Positions 25,981 to 35,276 are shown, counted from the first letter of the stretch. The stretch: 64,000 bases of DNA from Planctomycetota bacterium (GCA_018242525.1 JAFEBS010000076.1:1-64000), one strand, 5' to 3'. The notes: generated by a model from the letters alone, not told the origin. Made by a program: numbers and translations.

Positions 25981-27009
25981 CGCATTCATCCATCGATGCA
26001 GAACTCGACGACCGACCCGTACTGGACCTTCCTGGAAGGCAAGTCGATAAATCCGGGTGGAGAGGCGTTCCGGCGTCTGCTGAGCGGCCAGAATCTCGCG
26101 AACCTGCTGGATGACGTTTGAGTCTTCCTCGGGAATGGAGTCCTCGCGTCGGTTGAGCAGTCGTGTCCAGGCCTGCAGGTGTTCGCGTGCGTAGTTGTCC
26201 CACGTCCAGGCGCTGACCAGGTGCCCTCGCTGTCGGTGCTGTTGGTCGATGGTCGTGAGAATCGTGATCAGTTCGTCGAGTGTTTCAAATGGATGCGTGA
26301 TACCGTCGGGGACGTCGAGATGAAACCCCTGAGGGGTCACAATGGTCGGGACACCGGCTGCGAGCGCGTCCAGGAATCCCATTGAACCTTCGTCCTGCCC
26401 AAGATACAGGTAATAGTCCAGGCTGGGCATCAGATCGCAATACAGGCGATAGTCGAAGCGTTTCCAGTATTCCACGTGAAAGCCACGCTGACACAGTCGG
26501 CCGACGATCTCTTCCCAGCCATCCCCCATGATTCGAAAGCGAAAGCTGGCCGGGCTGAATTGCGCCGTTGCTTGTTCCAGCAACTGTTCCCGCTTGCGAC
26601 CGTCCGGATAGAGCCGGGTGGTCAATCCCAGCACCAGTGGCCGGGGTTGCATGACATGATCGTGTGCGGGATGTGCCACGGCCAGTTTGCTCCGCGGAAA
26701 CCCGGCCGCCACGAGTTGATCACATGTCTGACGTGACATGCAGAAGGCCAGTTCGGCATGTTGCAACTGGAGCCGTGCCAATTGCTGTTCCCACGGGAAC
26801 GCGAAATGCGTGAGCATCAGTGTATCCGTCGAGTATCGTCGACCATCATAGTTCATGTAGATGACATGATGGTTGATATCGGCACGTCGGCTGGGAGTTT
26901 GAGAGATCTCGGCAGCGACCCCCAGTTCTCGCAGATGCTCGTGCAGTTTGCGTGAGATCTTGGACAGGATCCAGGAGCCGGATTCGTAATTGACGATGCG
27001 AACTTTCAC
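25972..27009 (-). CDS. Glycosyltransferase, GT4/GT1-like
   Basis: A 345-aa cytoplasmic enzyme with a GT-B layout. The C-terminal half has a nucleotide-sugar-binding region with LGLTTRLYPDGRKREQLLEQ and RFRIMGDGWEEIV, then LDYYLYLGQDEGSMGFLDALAAGVPTI, which carries the EGSMGFLDALAAGVP acceptor/donor block typical of family 4. The N-terminal half is less conserved. It is the last gene of a minus-strand set; its ATG overlaps the methyltransferase stop by four bases. Likely role: adding a sugar in surface-glycan synthesis. Confidence 0.82.
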   Translation of the reverse strand: MKVRIVNYESGSWILSKISRKLHEHLRELGVAAEISQTPSRRADINHHVIYMNYDGRRYSTDTLMLTHFAFPWEQQLARLQLQHAELAFCMSRQTCDQLVAAGFPRSKLAVAHPAHDHVMQPRPLVLGLTTRLYPDGRKREQLLEQATAQFSPASFRFRIMGDGWEEIVGRLCQRGFHVEYWKRFDYRLYCDLMPSLDYYLYLGQDEGSMGFLDALAAGVPTIVTPQGFHLDVPDGITHPFETLDELITILTTIDQQHRQRGHLVSAWTWDNYAREHLQAWTRLLNRREDSIPEEDSNVIQQVREILAAQQTPERLSTRIYRLAFQEGPVRVGRRVLHRWMNAAR

Positions 27010-27809
27010 GAAGGCGTCTCCTCATCGCGGGCTTGAGCAACAATGGCCACGTTCCACGAATCGTAAGAAGGCGGCAAATGCAGCGACGGAAACGAGCAGG
27101 CATGCACTGTTTGAAGTCCGGCGCGACTCAGTCTCTGCTGCAGTTCCGGCAGGAAAAAGTACCGCAGCGCATGGCACTCCTGAATTTCATTCGTCAACGA
27201 TGTTTCGGCAAACTGCTGGACCTGATAGCAAACCCGTACGGTTCGTTCGGCCAGATTCCAATTTGGCACGCAGTGACGCACCGTGCGAAGATTGCCCTCC
27301 AGAACCTTGGTTCTGGCCTGCGGGCACTGGTTTAAAACGGCGGGACCAAACCAGAAGTCGGCGACAAACAGACCTCCGGGGACAAGTGATCGCCGCACTG
27401 AGTTCAACATGCCGTCCAGCGCATCGTCGCTGACCTGGTAGCTCATGACGGCGAACATGCTGATGACTGCATCGAATCGAGATTGCGCGTTGAAGTGGCA
27501 GGCATCCCCGTGCAGTAACAGCAATCGATCTCCATGATCCGACACGTCGACCTTCTGGCGGGCAATTGCGAGCATGGCGGGTGACCGGTCAATTCCCACG
27601 ACGTTGTAACCGCGTTTTGCCAGCGGCAGGGCGTGTCCCCCGGTACCACATCCCAGATCGAGCACTCGCTGGATGCGGCGACCCCACCGGTGAAAGACCT
27701 GCTCGAGGAAATCACACTCCGAGTCGTAATCCTTTTCCTCGTACAGAAGATCATAGACGTCGGCATACTGGCCAAAGGCCTCAGTTGCCGTCAGGCCGAT
27801 GGAAGGCAT
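27006..27809 (-). CDS. Class I SAM-dependent methyltransferase
   Basis: A 267-aa Rossmann methyltransferase. The SAM-binding motif I is VLDLGCGTGGHALPLA near residues 49-64, then VVGIDRSPAMLAIAR (motif post I) and FDAVISMFAVMSYQV (motif II/III). A front segment FGQYADVYDLLYEEKDYDSE resembles sugar or nucleotide-sugar methyltransferases. It overlaps the aminotransferase gene upstream by 19 bases and the glycosyltransferase downstream by 4, so translation is probably coupled. The substrate is probably a sugar made by this cluster (inference). Confidence 0.88.
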   Translation of the reverse strand: MPSIGLTATEAFGQYADVYDLLYEEKDYDSECDFLEQVFHRWGRRIQRVLDLGCGTGGHALPLAKRGYNVVGIDRSPAMLAIARQKVDVSDHGDRLLLLHGDACHFNAQSRFDAVISMFAVMSYQVSDDALDGMLNSVRRSLVPGGLFVADFWFGPAVLNQCPQARTKVLEGNLRTVRHCVPNWNLAERTVRVCYQVQQFAETSLTNEIQECHALRYFFLPELQQRLSRAGLQTVHACSFPSLHLPPSYDSWNVAIVAQARDEETPS

Positions 27810-28945
27810 TGGTGTGTCTCCGGATTCGTCGCCTGCGCTGGTTGCAGGCAGACTTTGACATGGTGGCTGATCTCGCGGATTTGCTCGTCGGTCAGCGTCA
27901 TTCCATTCGGCAGATAAAGTCCCTGTCGCGCCAGGCGCTCGGCGACCGGATACCGTTCGTTGTGGAACAGCCCCATCTGCTGAAATACAGGCTGCTCATG
28001 CATGTTCCAGAAGAACGGCCTGGATTCGATGCCTCGTTGAGCCAGTCGCAGGCGGACTTCAGCCGCATCCGGTCCCCGAGTGTCATCGACCAGGAATCCG
28101 CAAACCCAGTAGACGGATCTGGCCCACGACTGCTCGCAGGGGCCCGTCAGGTTTGGCAGACCGTGCAGGTCTTGTTTGTAGCGGGACGCAATCATCCGCT
28201 TCCGGGCGATGGTGTCATCGATCCGCCGCATCTGGGAGACACCCAGGGCGGCTTGCAGGTTGGTCAGGCGGAAATTGTGACCCAACCGCGAGTGCTGAAA
28301 CCGGCGTTGTCGCTCGAAGCACAGGTTTCTTAACTGTCGGACTCGTTCCGCCTGATGTGGGTCCCTGACCAGAACCATTCCTCCTTCACCAGTCGACACC
28401 AGCTTGTTGGCATAGAAACTGAAGACACTGATGTCTCCCAGGCTGCCACATTTCTGACCGCGATATTCGGCTCCATGGGCTTCGGCGGCATCTTCGATCA
28501 CCTGCAGATTGTGTTGCCGGGCAATCTGTTGAATCGGCCACATGTCGGCAGGATGCCCATATGTATGAACCACGATGATTGCGCGCGTTCGCGCGGTGAC
28601 ACAGCTGGCCACTTGCCCCACATTCATTTGCCAGTCATCGGGATTGCTGTCGACCAGCACCGGGACTCCACCGCAGCGGACGACTGCCTGCGCCACTGAG
28701 ATGATCGAAAAGGTCGGCACGATCACTTCGTCGCCCGGTTGCAGATCCAGCAGTTCTACGGCAATCTGCAACGCCGCCGTGCCACTGCTGACGCTGATCC
28801 CGAATGGCATCCCGCAATACGAGGCCCAGCAATTCTCAAACTCGTCAATGTACCGGCCTGCGGACGAGATCCATCCAGACCGCAGACAGTCATTGACGAG
28901 TTCGATATCCTGAATTGTCACGGACGGTTCGCAGACCGGAATCAT
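27791..28945 (-). CDS. DegT/DnrJ/EryC1/StrS aminotransferase
   Basis: PLP-dependent sugar aminotransferase of 384 aa. VCEPSVTIQDIELVNDCLRS opens the family pattern. VSSGTAALQIAVELLDLQPGDEV, the phosphate-side EDAAEAHGAEYRG and the Schiff-base lysine Lys181 in FSFYANKLVSTGEGG are all present. It is closest in look to GDP-perosamine or similar 4-aminosugar synthases. It overlaps the cupin gene by four bases (ATGA) and the methyltransferase by 19. Likely role: making an amino sugar for surface glycan. Confidence 0.92.
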   Translation of the reverse strand: MIPVCEPSVTIQDIELVNDCLRSGWISSAGRYIDEFENCWASYCGMPFGISVSSGTAALQIAVELLDLQPGDEVIVPTFSIISVAQAVVRCGGVPVLVDSNPDDWQMNVGQVASCVTARTRAIIVVHTYGHPADMWPIQQIARQHNLQVIEDAAEAHGAEYRGQKCGSLGDISVFSFYANKLVSTGEGGMVLVRDPHQAERVRQLRNLCFERQRRFQHSRLGHNFRLTNLQAALGVSQMRRIDDTIARKRMIASRYKQDLHGLPNLTGPCEQSWARSVYWVCGFLVDDTRGPDAAEVRLRLAQRGIESRPFFWNMHEQPVFQQMGLFHNERYPVAERLARQGLYLPNGMTLTDEQIREISHHVKVCLQPAQATNPETHQCLPSA

Positions 28946-29544
28946 CGCAGGGGTTCCTTTTCGGCGAGTCCGGTGTAGGGCCCCTGTTTGATTTCCAGCA
29001 GCGTCGTGTCCTCAAGGAAACGCAATCCGTGTCCGCCCGAGACCAGCAGCAGAATGTCGAGGCGTCGCAGATTCCAGGTCCCCATGAACGACTTATCCAG
29101 GCCGTACAAGTCCACTTCCGCGCTGCCTCGCAACACGATCAGCGTTTCCGGGGTGCCCACCAAATGGCGTTGCAACGGAAGGTGGGTATGGGTCTGAACG
29201 GAACCACCACGCGGGTAGACCACAAACCCGGCCTGCTGATAGTAGGAATCCGGAGTCACAAACGTTGTGGATTCGGGAGAAAACTCAGACCGAATCAACG
29301 TGGCGATGTGCTGATTGTGCCATTGGATATGTTCGACCAGTCCGTCTGGGGGGAGAGGACGCATCGCCACCTCGAACAAGTGGGCCAAGTCAGGAAGAGT
29401 GGGAGTATCGTTAAAACGAACGCGTATGACCGCTCGTCGACTCTGTGAACTGCGTGCGTAATGGTGCCGCCGAGAGTGGGGGGCGAAGTGCAATGACCAT
29501 TTGACAGAACGGATCCAAGCCGGAACATCAAAACGCTTTTGCAA
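28942..29544 (-). CDS. WbuC-like cupin protein
   Basis: The C-terminal 130 residues form a cupin: GFVVYPRGGSVQTHTHLP metal-binding strand, LIVLRGSAEVDLYG, then LRRLDILLLVSGGHGLRFLED and a closing LLEIKQGPYTGLAEKEP. That ending is typical of WbuC-type proteins found in O-antigen clusters. The first 40 residues are basic and poorly protein-like, so the true start may be downstream, but no good alternative start with a ribosome-binding site was found. First gene of the four-gene minus-strand set. Confidence 0.75.
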   Translation of the reverse strand: MQKRFDVPAWIRSVKWSLHFAPHSRRHHYARSSQSRRAVIRVRFNDTPTLPDLAHLFEVAMRPLPPDGLVEHIQWHNQHIATLIRSEFSPESTTFVTPDSYYQQAGFVVYPRGGSVQTHTHLPLQRHLVGTPETLIVLRGSAEVDLYGLDKSFMGTWNLRRLDILLLVSGGHGLRFLEDTTLLEIKQGPYTGLAEKEPLR

Positions 29545-29661
29545 TCAGTGTTCCAAACATGAAGATAACCTTAATGCGCGCACAAGTATTGTGAAGCCAG
29601 AGTTTTGTGTCACACGCAAGGTCTGGGAGATAAAATCCGGCGGACGCATGAATCAATTGTA

Positions 29662-29708
29662 ATTAGAAAAAAACACGCCGAGATGGAAATTAGTTTTCCA
29701 TCTCGGCG
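29662..29708 (-). terminator. Rho-independent terminator after the HEAT-repeat gene
   Basis: On the minus strand, CGCCGAGATGGAAA pairs with TTTCCATCTCGGCG (14-bp stem, 29676-29708, five-base loop) and is followed by TGTTTTTTTC. This classic intrinsic terminator lies about 60 bases after the stop of the gene ending at 29770. Confidence 0.85.
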
Positions 29709-29769
29709 GAGATAGTGCGACGGGCGCCCACCTGACCAGGACCGCCCGTCTTGGTGACGACTGGTTCGA

Positions 29770-30672
29770 TCAGTCTTTCGACGGCTTTAGAACCGGCACG
29801 GAGCCGGGGCTGGCCAGAACCAGCAGCGACTGGGCGGCTCGGATGCGAGCATCGGGAAACGGGTCTTGCAGCAGGACCTTCAGTCGCTCAGCCGCGCCAA
29901 CTGCACGTGCATCGCCGGCGAATGTCGCTGCGTAGGTCCGAATGGAATCGTTGTCGCTGGTCAGGTTTCGCAGGAGTGCAGTGAGACCGTCGTCGTCACC
30001 TAGAATCGCCAGTGCGTGTTCAAAGTTGGCTTTCAGTGCGCTGTCGGAGATCCGGCCCAGCTGCGCTTTCAAGCGGGGGATGTCGCTGCGGTCGCCGATC
30101 TGCCCGAGAATCCAAGCCGCAATGGCCGCGTGCTTCGGATCGTCGTGTCCAAGCAACTTCCGCACCGTTTCCAGCGCGGGCTTATCACCCCCACGCGCCA
30201 GTGCTGCGGCCGACATCAATTTCAAGGTCAAATTGTCATTCTGGGAAAACGCGCGTCGCAGGGCCTTTCCGTCACCAGTCTCGAAGACTTTGAACAGGCT
30301 TTCGGCGGCATGGGTGTGGCCGTATTTCTCGTCCGCAGCTAGGATCTGCAGCATCACCACAACGGTCGAACGATCACCGGCGCGGGCGATCTCACGAGCC
30401 AGTCCGCAGCGCTTCTGATCGTCGACCTCGGTCTTCAACTTTGGCCGCAGGAATTCAATGATCTCAGGTCCGTCTCCGCCCAGCGTCAGGCCTTCCGCTG
30501 CATGCATGGCGGGCCAGAATTCATCGCCGTGCAGGCCGTTGCGCAGCACCTGCAGGCACTTGGCTCGCGTGGACTCGTCGAGCGTGATGCGTGCCTCTTC
30601 GGCCGCTCCGAGCGCGATTGGCAACCACAACCCCGTCAACAATGGCAGCAGGACTCGAACACTGTGATTCAT
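29770..30672 (-). CDS. Exported HEAT-repeat protein
   Basis: A 300-aa protein with a signal peptide (VRVLLPLLTGLWLPIALGAA). Most of the mature sequence is alpha-helical HEAT-like repeats of about 30-35 residues (KLMSAAALARGGDKPALETVRKLL, HAAIAAWILGQIGDRSDIPRLK, RTYAATFAGDARAVGAAERLKVLL). It is probably a protein-protein scaffold in the periplasm. ATG 30672 has AAGGAA upstream. The gene ends at a strong intrinsic terminator. Its start lies 50 bases after the SDR stop, so co-transcription with the upstream cluster is possible. Confidence 0.85.
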   Translation of the reverse strand: MNHSVRVLLPLLTGLWLPIALGAAEEARITLDESTRAKCLQVLRNGLHGDEFWPAMHAAEGLTLGGDGPEIIEFLRPKLKTEVDDQKRCGLAREIARAGDRSTVVVMLQILAADEKYGHTHAAESLFKVFETGDGKALRRAFSQNDNLTLKLMSAAALARGGDKPALETVRKLLGHDDPKHAAIAAWILGQIGDRSDIPRLKAQLGRISDSALKANFEHALAILGDDDGLTALLRNLTSDNDSIRTYAATFAGDARAVGAAERLKVLLQDPFPDARIRAAQSLLVLASPGSVPVLKPSKD

Positions 30673-30722
30673 CGTGCATTCCTTGTTGGAGTTTGAATTC
30701 GGGCATTCCCTGGCTTGCCCGT

Positions 30723-31517
30723 TCACCAGGCCGTCCAGCCACCGTCAACCAGCAGATTCTGGCCGGTGACATAACTTCCCGCATCGCTTACCAGCATCAG
30801 CAGCGGTCCCTTCAACTCGGCAGGCGAACCCATCCGGCCCATTGGACATTTCTTCTGCAGTCGCTGCACCATCGGCGACGGAGCATTCTCCGAGGGAAAG
30901 GGACCGGGGCTCAGGCAGTTTACGCGCACCCGATCCTGAGCCCAATAGACGGCCAGGTGCCGCGTCATGTGAACGATTCCTCCCTTGAGCGTGTGGTATT
31001 GGACCGGGCTGGCGGCACAGATTCCGTCGTAGGCGTCCGGGTACGAACCGACAACGCCATACATTGAGCCGATCATCACGATCGATCCGGGAGCTTGACG
31101 GCGGACGACATGATCGCGCAGATGGCGTGCCAGCAGGAAGTAGCCGGTCGCGTTCTGCAGGTCCTTGTTGAATTCCTCCGCCGTCACACGAGTCAGATCG
31201 ACGGCATGCCCCTGCTGCCCGTTGTTGATCAGAATATCGATCTGGCTTGCGGCCGACACGGCTGCATCAAAACCGTCCTTGATCGATTGTTCCTCCATCT
31301 GATCAAGCACAACGCTGTGATGTTTGGCACCGCTTGGGGACGGCAATTCGTCGACCACCCGCTGAGCACGGTCGCGATCTCGGCTGCCGACAACAACCGT
31401 CGCCCCAGCCTCGGCAAGAGCCCGCGCCAGCGACCGACCCAGGTGACCGGAGCCGCCCGTGATCAACGCGGCCCGACCCGACAAATCAAACAGTTCCTGA
31501 ACGGTTGGTTCGTTCAT
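30723..31517 (-). CDS. SDR-family oxidoreductase 1
   Basis: A 264-aa short-chain dehydrogenase. The NAD(P)-binding TGGSGHLG is at residues 20-27, NNGQQG is the NNAG-equivalent, and GSMYGVVG supplies the active-site Ser. QYHTLKGG holds the Tyr-x-x-x-Lys pair (Y and K four apart) and VNCLSPGPF the PG motif. The start at 31517 has GGAGAGG five bases upstream; the longer open frame is not needed. Substrate unknown. It lies in the unusual biosynthetic block, after a repeat element. Confidence 0.9.
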   Translation of the reverse strand: MNEPTVQELFDLSGRAALITGGSGHLGRSLARALAEAGATVVVGSRDRDRAQRVVDELPSPSGAKHHSVVLDQMEEQSIKDGFDAAVSAASQIDILINNGQQGHAVDLTRVTAEEFNKDLQNATGYFLLARHLRDHVVRRQAPGSIVMIGSMYGVVGSYPDAYDGICAASPVQYHTLKGGIVHMTRHLAVYWAQDRVRVNCLSPGPFPSENAPSPMVQRLQKKCPMGRMGSPAELKGPLLMLVSDAGSYVTGQNLLVDGGWTAW

Positions 31518-31564
31518 TAACCTCTCCATCATCTGACCGCCACGACTCGGCGGCACTGTGCTAA

Positions 31565-31662
31565 CAGCCCGTGGAAAAAGGGGGCTGACCCTTTGGATGG
31601 CAACGAATTCAACTTGACAACTGCATGCCCGGAGAGGGTCAGACCCCTTCTTCCACGGACTG
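31565..31662. repeat. Dispersed palindrome family B, copy 1
   Basis: Ends CAGCCCGTGG...CCACGGACTG, with inner GGGGCTGACCCTTTGG and CGGAGAGGGTCAGACCCC. It aligns over about 95 bases with 53193-53298. The central region differs between copies while the palindromic arms are kept. It separates SDR 1 from the class IV aminotransferase gene. Confidence 0.85.
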
Positions 31663-31686
31663 CTGACGCACAACCTGCGACTGGGT

Positions 31687-32616
31687 TCAGGACTCGAGTT
31701 GATGCTGTGCCTGAGCAACGATATCGACTCCGACTCGCTCACTCCACGCGGCCAGCAGTCGCCGGGCGATCGGACCAACCACGCCGTCAGCAACCGGCAG
31801 ACCGTTGAAACGGGTCGCCGGCATGATGCAGTAGGGGGTGCTCGTGAAAAAGACTTCGTCCGCCGTGTACAGGTCGTACGGTTGCAAATGGGTTTCGCGG
31901 ATCGGAATGCCAAGTTCGATCGCCAGTTCCAGGACCGTTCGACGACTGACACCGGCCAGGCAATTGTCGGTCGCCGGGGTTCGCAGCTCGCCGTCCACCA
32001 CCGCAAAGATGTTGCCCCCTTTGTTCTCGGAGACATTGCCATCGACATCCAGGATCACGCACTGGGCATCCGGATCGATCAACCGGGCTTCCGTGTCGGC
32101 GAGTGTGTAGAACAGGCGGCTGCGGTTTTTGATGCGCGGGTCGAGTGACTGGGCTGGAACAGCGCGACTGAGTGAGGTCACGGCGTGGCAGCCTTCCGTG
32201 TAGTACCGAGCCCAGCCACGCAGATCCAGGTGATTTGTGAAAATCATGATCGTGGCCGGGTTGGTCTGAGCCGGACTGGGACCTGGTTTCATCAGTCCGC
32301 GTGAAATATTGTGGACGATCCAGCAATCGTCAGCGGCTCCCATCAGGGATCGGTTCGCGTCCAGAACCTTCAATGTGACGCGAGTCATCTCCGCGGGCGA
32401 CAGTCCCGGATCGACGCGACAGACCTTGAGTGACCGATACAGCCGGGTGATATGTTCATCCAGGCGAAACGGCTGGTGCCGGAAGGTACGGGTCGACTCC
32501 GTCAGGCAATCTCCCAGCATGACTGCACTGTCGAAGATCGAGATCTTGGCCTGGGATTCCGGGACCATCTTTCCCGTCAGGTACACCTGTCGTTCCGGTT
32601 GAGCCGTGATATTCAT
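31687..32616 (-). CDS. Class IV PLP aminotransferase (branched-chain/D-amino-acid type)
   Basis: A 309-aa fold-type IV enzyme. The opening VYLTGKMVPESQAKISIFD fits the family. The catalytic lysine is Lys163 (DPRIKNRSRL) and the PLP-ring Glu is Glu197 in VSENKGGNIF. The STPYCIMPATRFNG block near the C-terminus replaces the typical FFTGTAAEVTPV. Relatives act as branched-chain or D-amino-acid transaminases or as aminodeoxychorismate lyase; the specificity here cannot be read. ATG 32616 follows a GGAG site. Confidence 0.88.
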   Translation of the reverse strand: MNITAQPERQVYLTGKMVPESQAKISIFDSAVMLGDCLTESTRTFRHQPFRLDEHITRLYRSLKVCRVDPGLSPAEMTRVTLKVLDANRSLMGAADDCWIVHNISRGLMKPGPSPAQTNPATIMIFTNHLDLRGWARYYTEGCHAVTSLSRAVPAQSLDPRIKNRSRLFYTLADTEARLIDPDAQCVILDVDGNVSENKGGNIFAVVDGELRTPATDNCLAGVSRRTVLELAIELGIPIRETHLQPYDLYTADEVFFTSTPYCIMPATRFNGLPVADGVVGPIARRLLAAWSERVGVDIVAQAQHQLES

Positions 32617-32676
32617 CTGGCAACTCCGTTCTTCGCTGAACGCATTGAGACATGGCATGTGACAGCTTCTTTGATT

Positions 32677-33597
32677 TCACGCCGGCCCCGGCAATTCCAT
32701 AACAACACCGGCCGATTCCCCCTGGCGGATTCGGGGAAACGTTCGCAGCACCAACACGATTCCCGCGTGAGATGCGTTAATCACCACGGGGGGGCCTGCA
32801 TGGAGGGGATAGACCGTACCGAGCGGATCGTTTGACTGGACGACATCCCCGAGCTTCACGCACGTTTCAAAATAGCCGGTGACTGGTGAGGGATGACAGA
32901 CCTGCATGTGACCGGAATCGGGACGGGGATTCTCGACCACATGCTCGATCCGATCCTCCGGTACGGCGCGATCCAGCATCCCGAGTTCGGACATGACATT
33001 CAGGCAGCCCTGGACATAGGCTTCAACGCCCTCCGGGTGACAGGTCGCCGCACCCAGATACTCGCAATAAATCGCCGGCACAGCAGCATCCCGTGCCACC
33101 GACAGCGAGCGACCTTCCAGATTGGCGGCCGTGCCCCAGACAATCGGCAGGTTGAACGCGCGCGCCATCCGCCGCTGGGCGTCCAGGACAGCCGGGTTTG
33201 CGTGCATCACGTAGCCCGCCAGCGGATAGACGGAAAGCTCGGTACCGCCAGTGTGCAGATCGATATAGAAGTCGGCGCGGCGGATGAATTCACTGAGTGC
33301 CCAGGCCGTCTGTTCCGTGATGCTGCCATCCGGGCGTCCGGGGCACGTGCGAGCCAGGTCGAGACCATCGTCAGCACAGCGGTGTCCCCGCACGAAGGCC
33401 GCTTCGTTCACAACGGGGACCAGAATCACGCGCCCCCGGAATCCGGAGACGTCACGGGCCTGGGCTTCGAACAGGTCGATCAACCGACGAATCGCCGCCA
33501 TCGGCTCAAATTCATCTCCATGAACGCCACCGGTAATCAGCAGGGTTGGCCCGCAGACTTCACTTCGATACTCGAATTGCCGCAGCTCGACGGTCAT
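32677..33597 (-). CDS. Succinylglutamate desuccinylase/aspartoacylase family protein
   Basis: A 306-aa zinc carboxypeptidase-like hydrolase. The metal-binding HxxE is in GGVHGDEFEP (His26, Glu29) and the second His in YIDLHTGG. The RGHRCADDGLDLARTCPG block is the substrate arginine/Asn region of the family. The C-terminal half has the barrel-like domain seen in deacylases (TGYFETCVKLGDVVQ). Its ATG overlaps the upstream SDR stop (ATGA). It probably removes an acyl group from an amino compound made by this cluster; the substrate is unknown. Confidence 0.88.
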   Translation of the reverse strand: MTVELRQFEYRSEVCGPTLLITGGVHGDEFEPMAAIRRLIDLFEAQARDVSGFRGRVILVPVVNEAAFVRGHRCADDGLDLARTCPGRPDGSITEQTAWALSEFIRRADFYIDLHTGGTELSVYPLAGYVMHANPAVLDAQRRMARAFNLPIVWGTAANLEGRSLSVARDAAVPAIYCEYLGAATCHPEGVEAYVQGCLNVMSELGMLDRAVPEDRIEHVVENPRPDSGHMQVCHPSPVTGYFETCVKLGDVVQSNDPLGTVYPLHAGPPVVINASHAGIVLVLRTFPRIRQGESAGVVMELPGPA

Positions 33598-34391
33598 GGC
33601 TTCAAGTCCGGTGGTGAAATGATCTGCTCGGGACCGCAATCCTTGAAGCGGAAGCACCCATCCACCTGCAGCACGGTTCCCGTGATGTAGTCGGCGTTGT
33701 CCGAGGCCAGAAAAGCCACGGCGTTCCCAATGTCTTCCGGACTCCCAAGGCGTCCCCAAGGCAAAGTTTGTCCTGCGGAGACGATTGTTTCGTCTGAGAA
33801 GGCGACATGTTCACCCGGAGTATCAATCCAGCCCGGCGCAACGGCATTCACGTTGATGCGGTACGGTGCCAGTTCCACCGCGATCGTCTTCGTCAGATGA
33901 TTCAACCCCGCCTTGGCCGCTCCGTAGGGGGCACACAGGCTGATTGGCATTTCGCCCTGCACGCTGGAGATAAAGACAATCTTCCCCCGGCCTCCACGTG
34001 CCACCATGTGGCGTGCCACCAGTTGGCTGATGTGAAATCCGCTGACCAGCGTGCCGCGGATCGTTCGTTCAAACTCGTCGGGGTCGTAATTCAGAAACGC
34101 TTCGCGGCGGCTGTAGGCGGGATTACTGACCAGGATGTCGATCCGGCCCGCCCGTTCCAAAGCACTGTTCACCAGGGCTTCGCACCCCGAACGTGCAAAC
34201 ACGTCGGACGGCACCGCGCGGCAGGTGCGTCCCAACGATTCAATCTCGGCGACTGTCGCCGCCAGGTCCGGACTGCCCGGACGATCGTTGATGATCAGAT
34301 CCGCACCATGCCGTGCGAGTTGCAGTGCGCAGCCTTTGCCGATTCCGCGGCCCGCTCCCGTCACCAGTGCGACCTTGCCGGACAGGTTCAT
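33594..34391 (-). CDS. SDR-family oxidoreductase 2
   Basis: A 265-aa classical SDR resembling 3-oxoacyl-ACP reductases and sugar dehydrogenases. Visible are VTGAGRGIGKG at the N-terminus, SNPAYS in the NNAG position, ISSVQG with the catalytic Ser, PYGAAKAGLNHLTK with Tyr and Lys, and NAVAPGWIDTP. It overlaps the aldolase stop upstream and the deacylase start downstream by four bases each, giving a translationally coupled trio. Confidence 0.92.
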   Translation of the reverse strand: MNLSGKVALVTGAGRGIGKGCALQLARHGADLIINDRPGSPDLAATVAEIESLGRTCRAVPSDVFARSGCEALVNSALERAGRIDILVSNPAYSRREAFLNYDPDEFERTIRGTLVSGFHISQLVARHMVARGGRGKIVFISSVQGEMPISLCAPYGAAKAGLNHLTKTIAVELAPYRINVNAVAPGWIDTPGEHVAFSDETIVSAGQTLPWGRLGSPEDIGNAVAFLASDNADYITGTVLQVDGCFRFKDCGPEQIISPPDLKP

Positions 34392-35167
34392 GGCCGCGGT
34401 TCCTCAGCGCTGTCCGCGAAAGCAGCGCCACAGGTCTGAAGCATCGTCATGATGGCTCCAAATTCGCCGCCATGATTCAGCAACTGTCCCCCCTGATTCT
34501 GGCGTTTCTTGAGAAGCTCCGGCGTCCCGACCGGCATACCCCACGCTTTGCCATGCCGCTGGCACGCGCTGGCCACGTGTTCAATGGCCGATTCGAGCGG
34601 CAGATTACTGGGATCGAGGTTCAGCCGCAGTCCGAGGTCGCCGGGACCGATGAAGATTCCGTCGACTCCCGCGACGGCGGCAATCTCGTCCGCATTCTGC
34701 ACGGCCTGGGGCGTTTCGATCTGCACGACCAGGAACGTTTCGTGGTTCGCGTGTTTGATAAAGGCCCCTGTCTCGGACAGGTAGTAGTCGGCGTCCAAGC
34801 CCGCTCCATCCAGCCCGCGGTCTCCCAGCGGCGGATACTTTACGGCCTGCACCAGCGACTGGGCTCGTTCGGCCGTGTTGACGTGCGGAATCATCAATCC
34901 GGCCGCTCCATCTTCCAAATAACGATAGAGCCCCGTCTTTTCGATCGTGGCTGGCCGAACCATGATGTCAATGTCGTGCAAATGGGATTGAGTCAACAGG
35001 GCCTGAACATCGCGCTCGGACCAGTTGCGATGCTCCAGATCAAGCCAGATGCAGTCGAATCCACAATGCGCGGCATGCTTGACATAAAACGGAATGTAGT
35101 GGCCCAGGCAACACATTCTGACAGTCTGGTGATTGCGGATGCGGGCGAGCGTCTTGCTGTTTCTCAT
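34388..35167 (-). CDS. HpcH/HpaI-family aldolase
   Basis: A 259-aa class II aldolase/citrate-lyase-like TIM barrel. The blocks CIWLDLEHRNWSERD, MIPHVNTAERAQSL, VVQIETPQAVQNADEI (metal-binding Glu) and GIFIGPGDLGLRL (metal-binding Asp) match the family. It would make or break a C-C bond using pyruvate or a similar oxoacid. ATG 35167 has GAGGAAC upstream; the long upstream extension lacks protein character. First gene of the coupled trio with SDR 2 and the deacylase. Confidence 0.9.
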   Translation of the reverse strand: MRNSKTLARIRNHQTVRMCCLGHYIPFYVKHAAHCGFDCIWLDLEHRNWSERDVQALLTQSHLHDIDIMVRPATIEKTGLYRYLEDGAAGLMIPHVNTAERAQSLVQAVKYPPLGDRGLDGAGLDADYYLSETGAFIKHANHETFLVVQIETPQAVQNADEIAAVAGVDGIFIGPGDLGLRLNLDPSNLPLESAIEHVASACQRHGKAWGMPVGTPELLKKRQNQGGQLLNHGGEFGAIMTMLQTCGAAFADSAEEPRP

Positions 35168-35276
35168 TACGGAATGTTCCTCGTGAAAACACCGTCTGCC
35201 TGAAGTGATGGAACGGGGAACACGGTACAACCCGTGCTGCGACCTGATTGCTTGCGAAATTCCTGGACGAGCGCAC

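Noticed and set aside
30723-32048. A longer start for SDR 1 giving 441 residues
   Set aside because: The extra N-terminus is low-complexity Arg/Ser/Pro sequence crossing a palindromic repeat and running into the aminotransferase gene. ATG 31517 has a strong ribosome-binding site.
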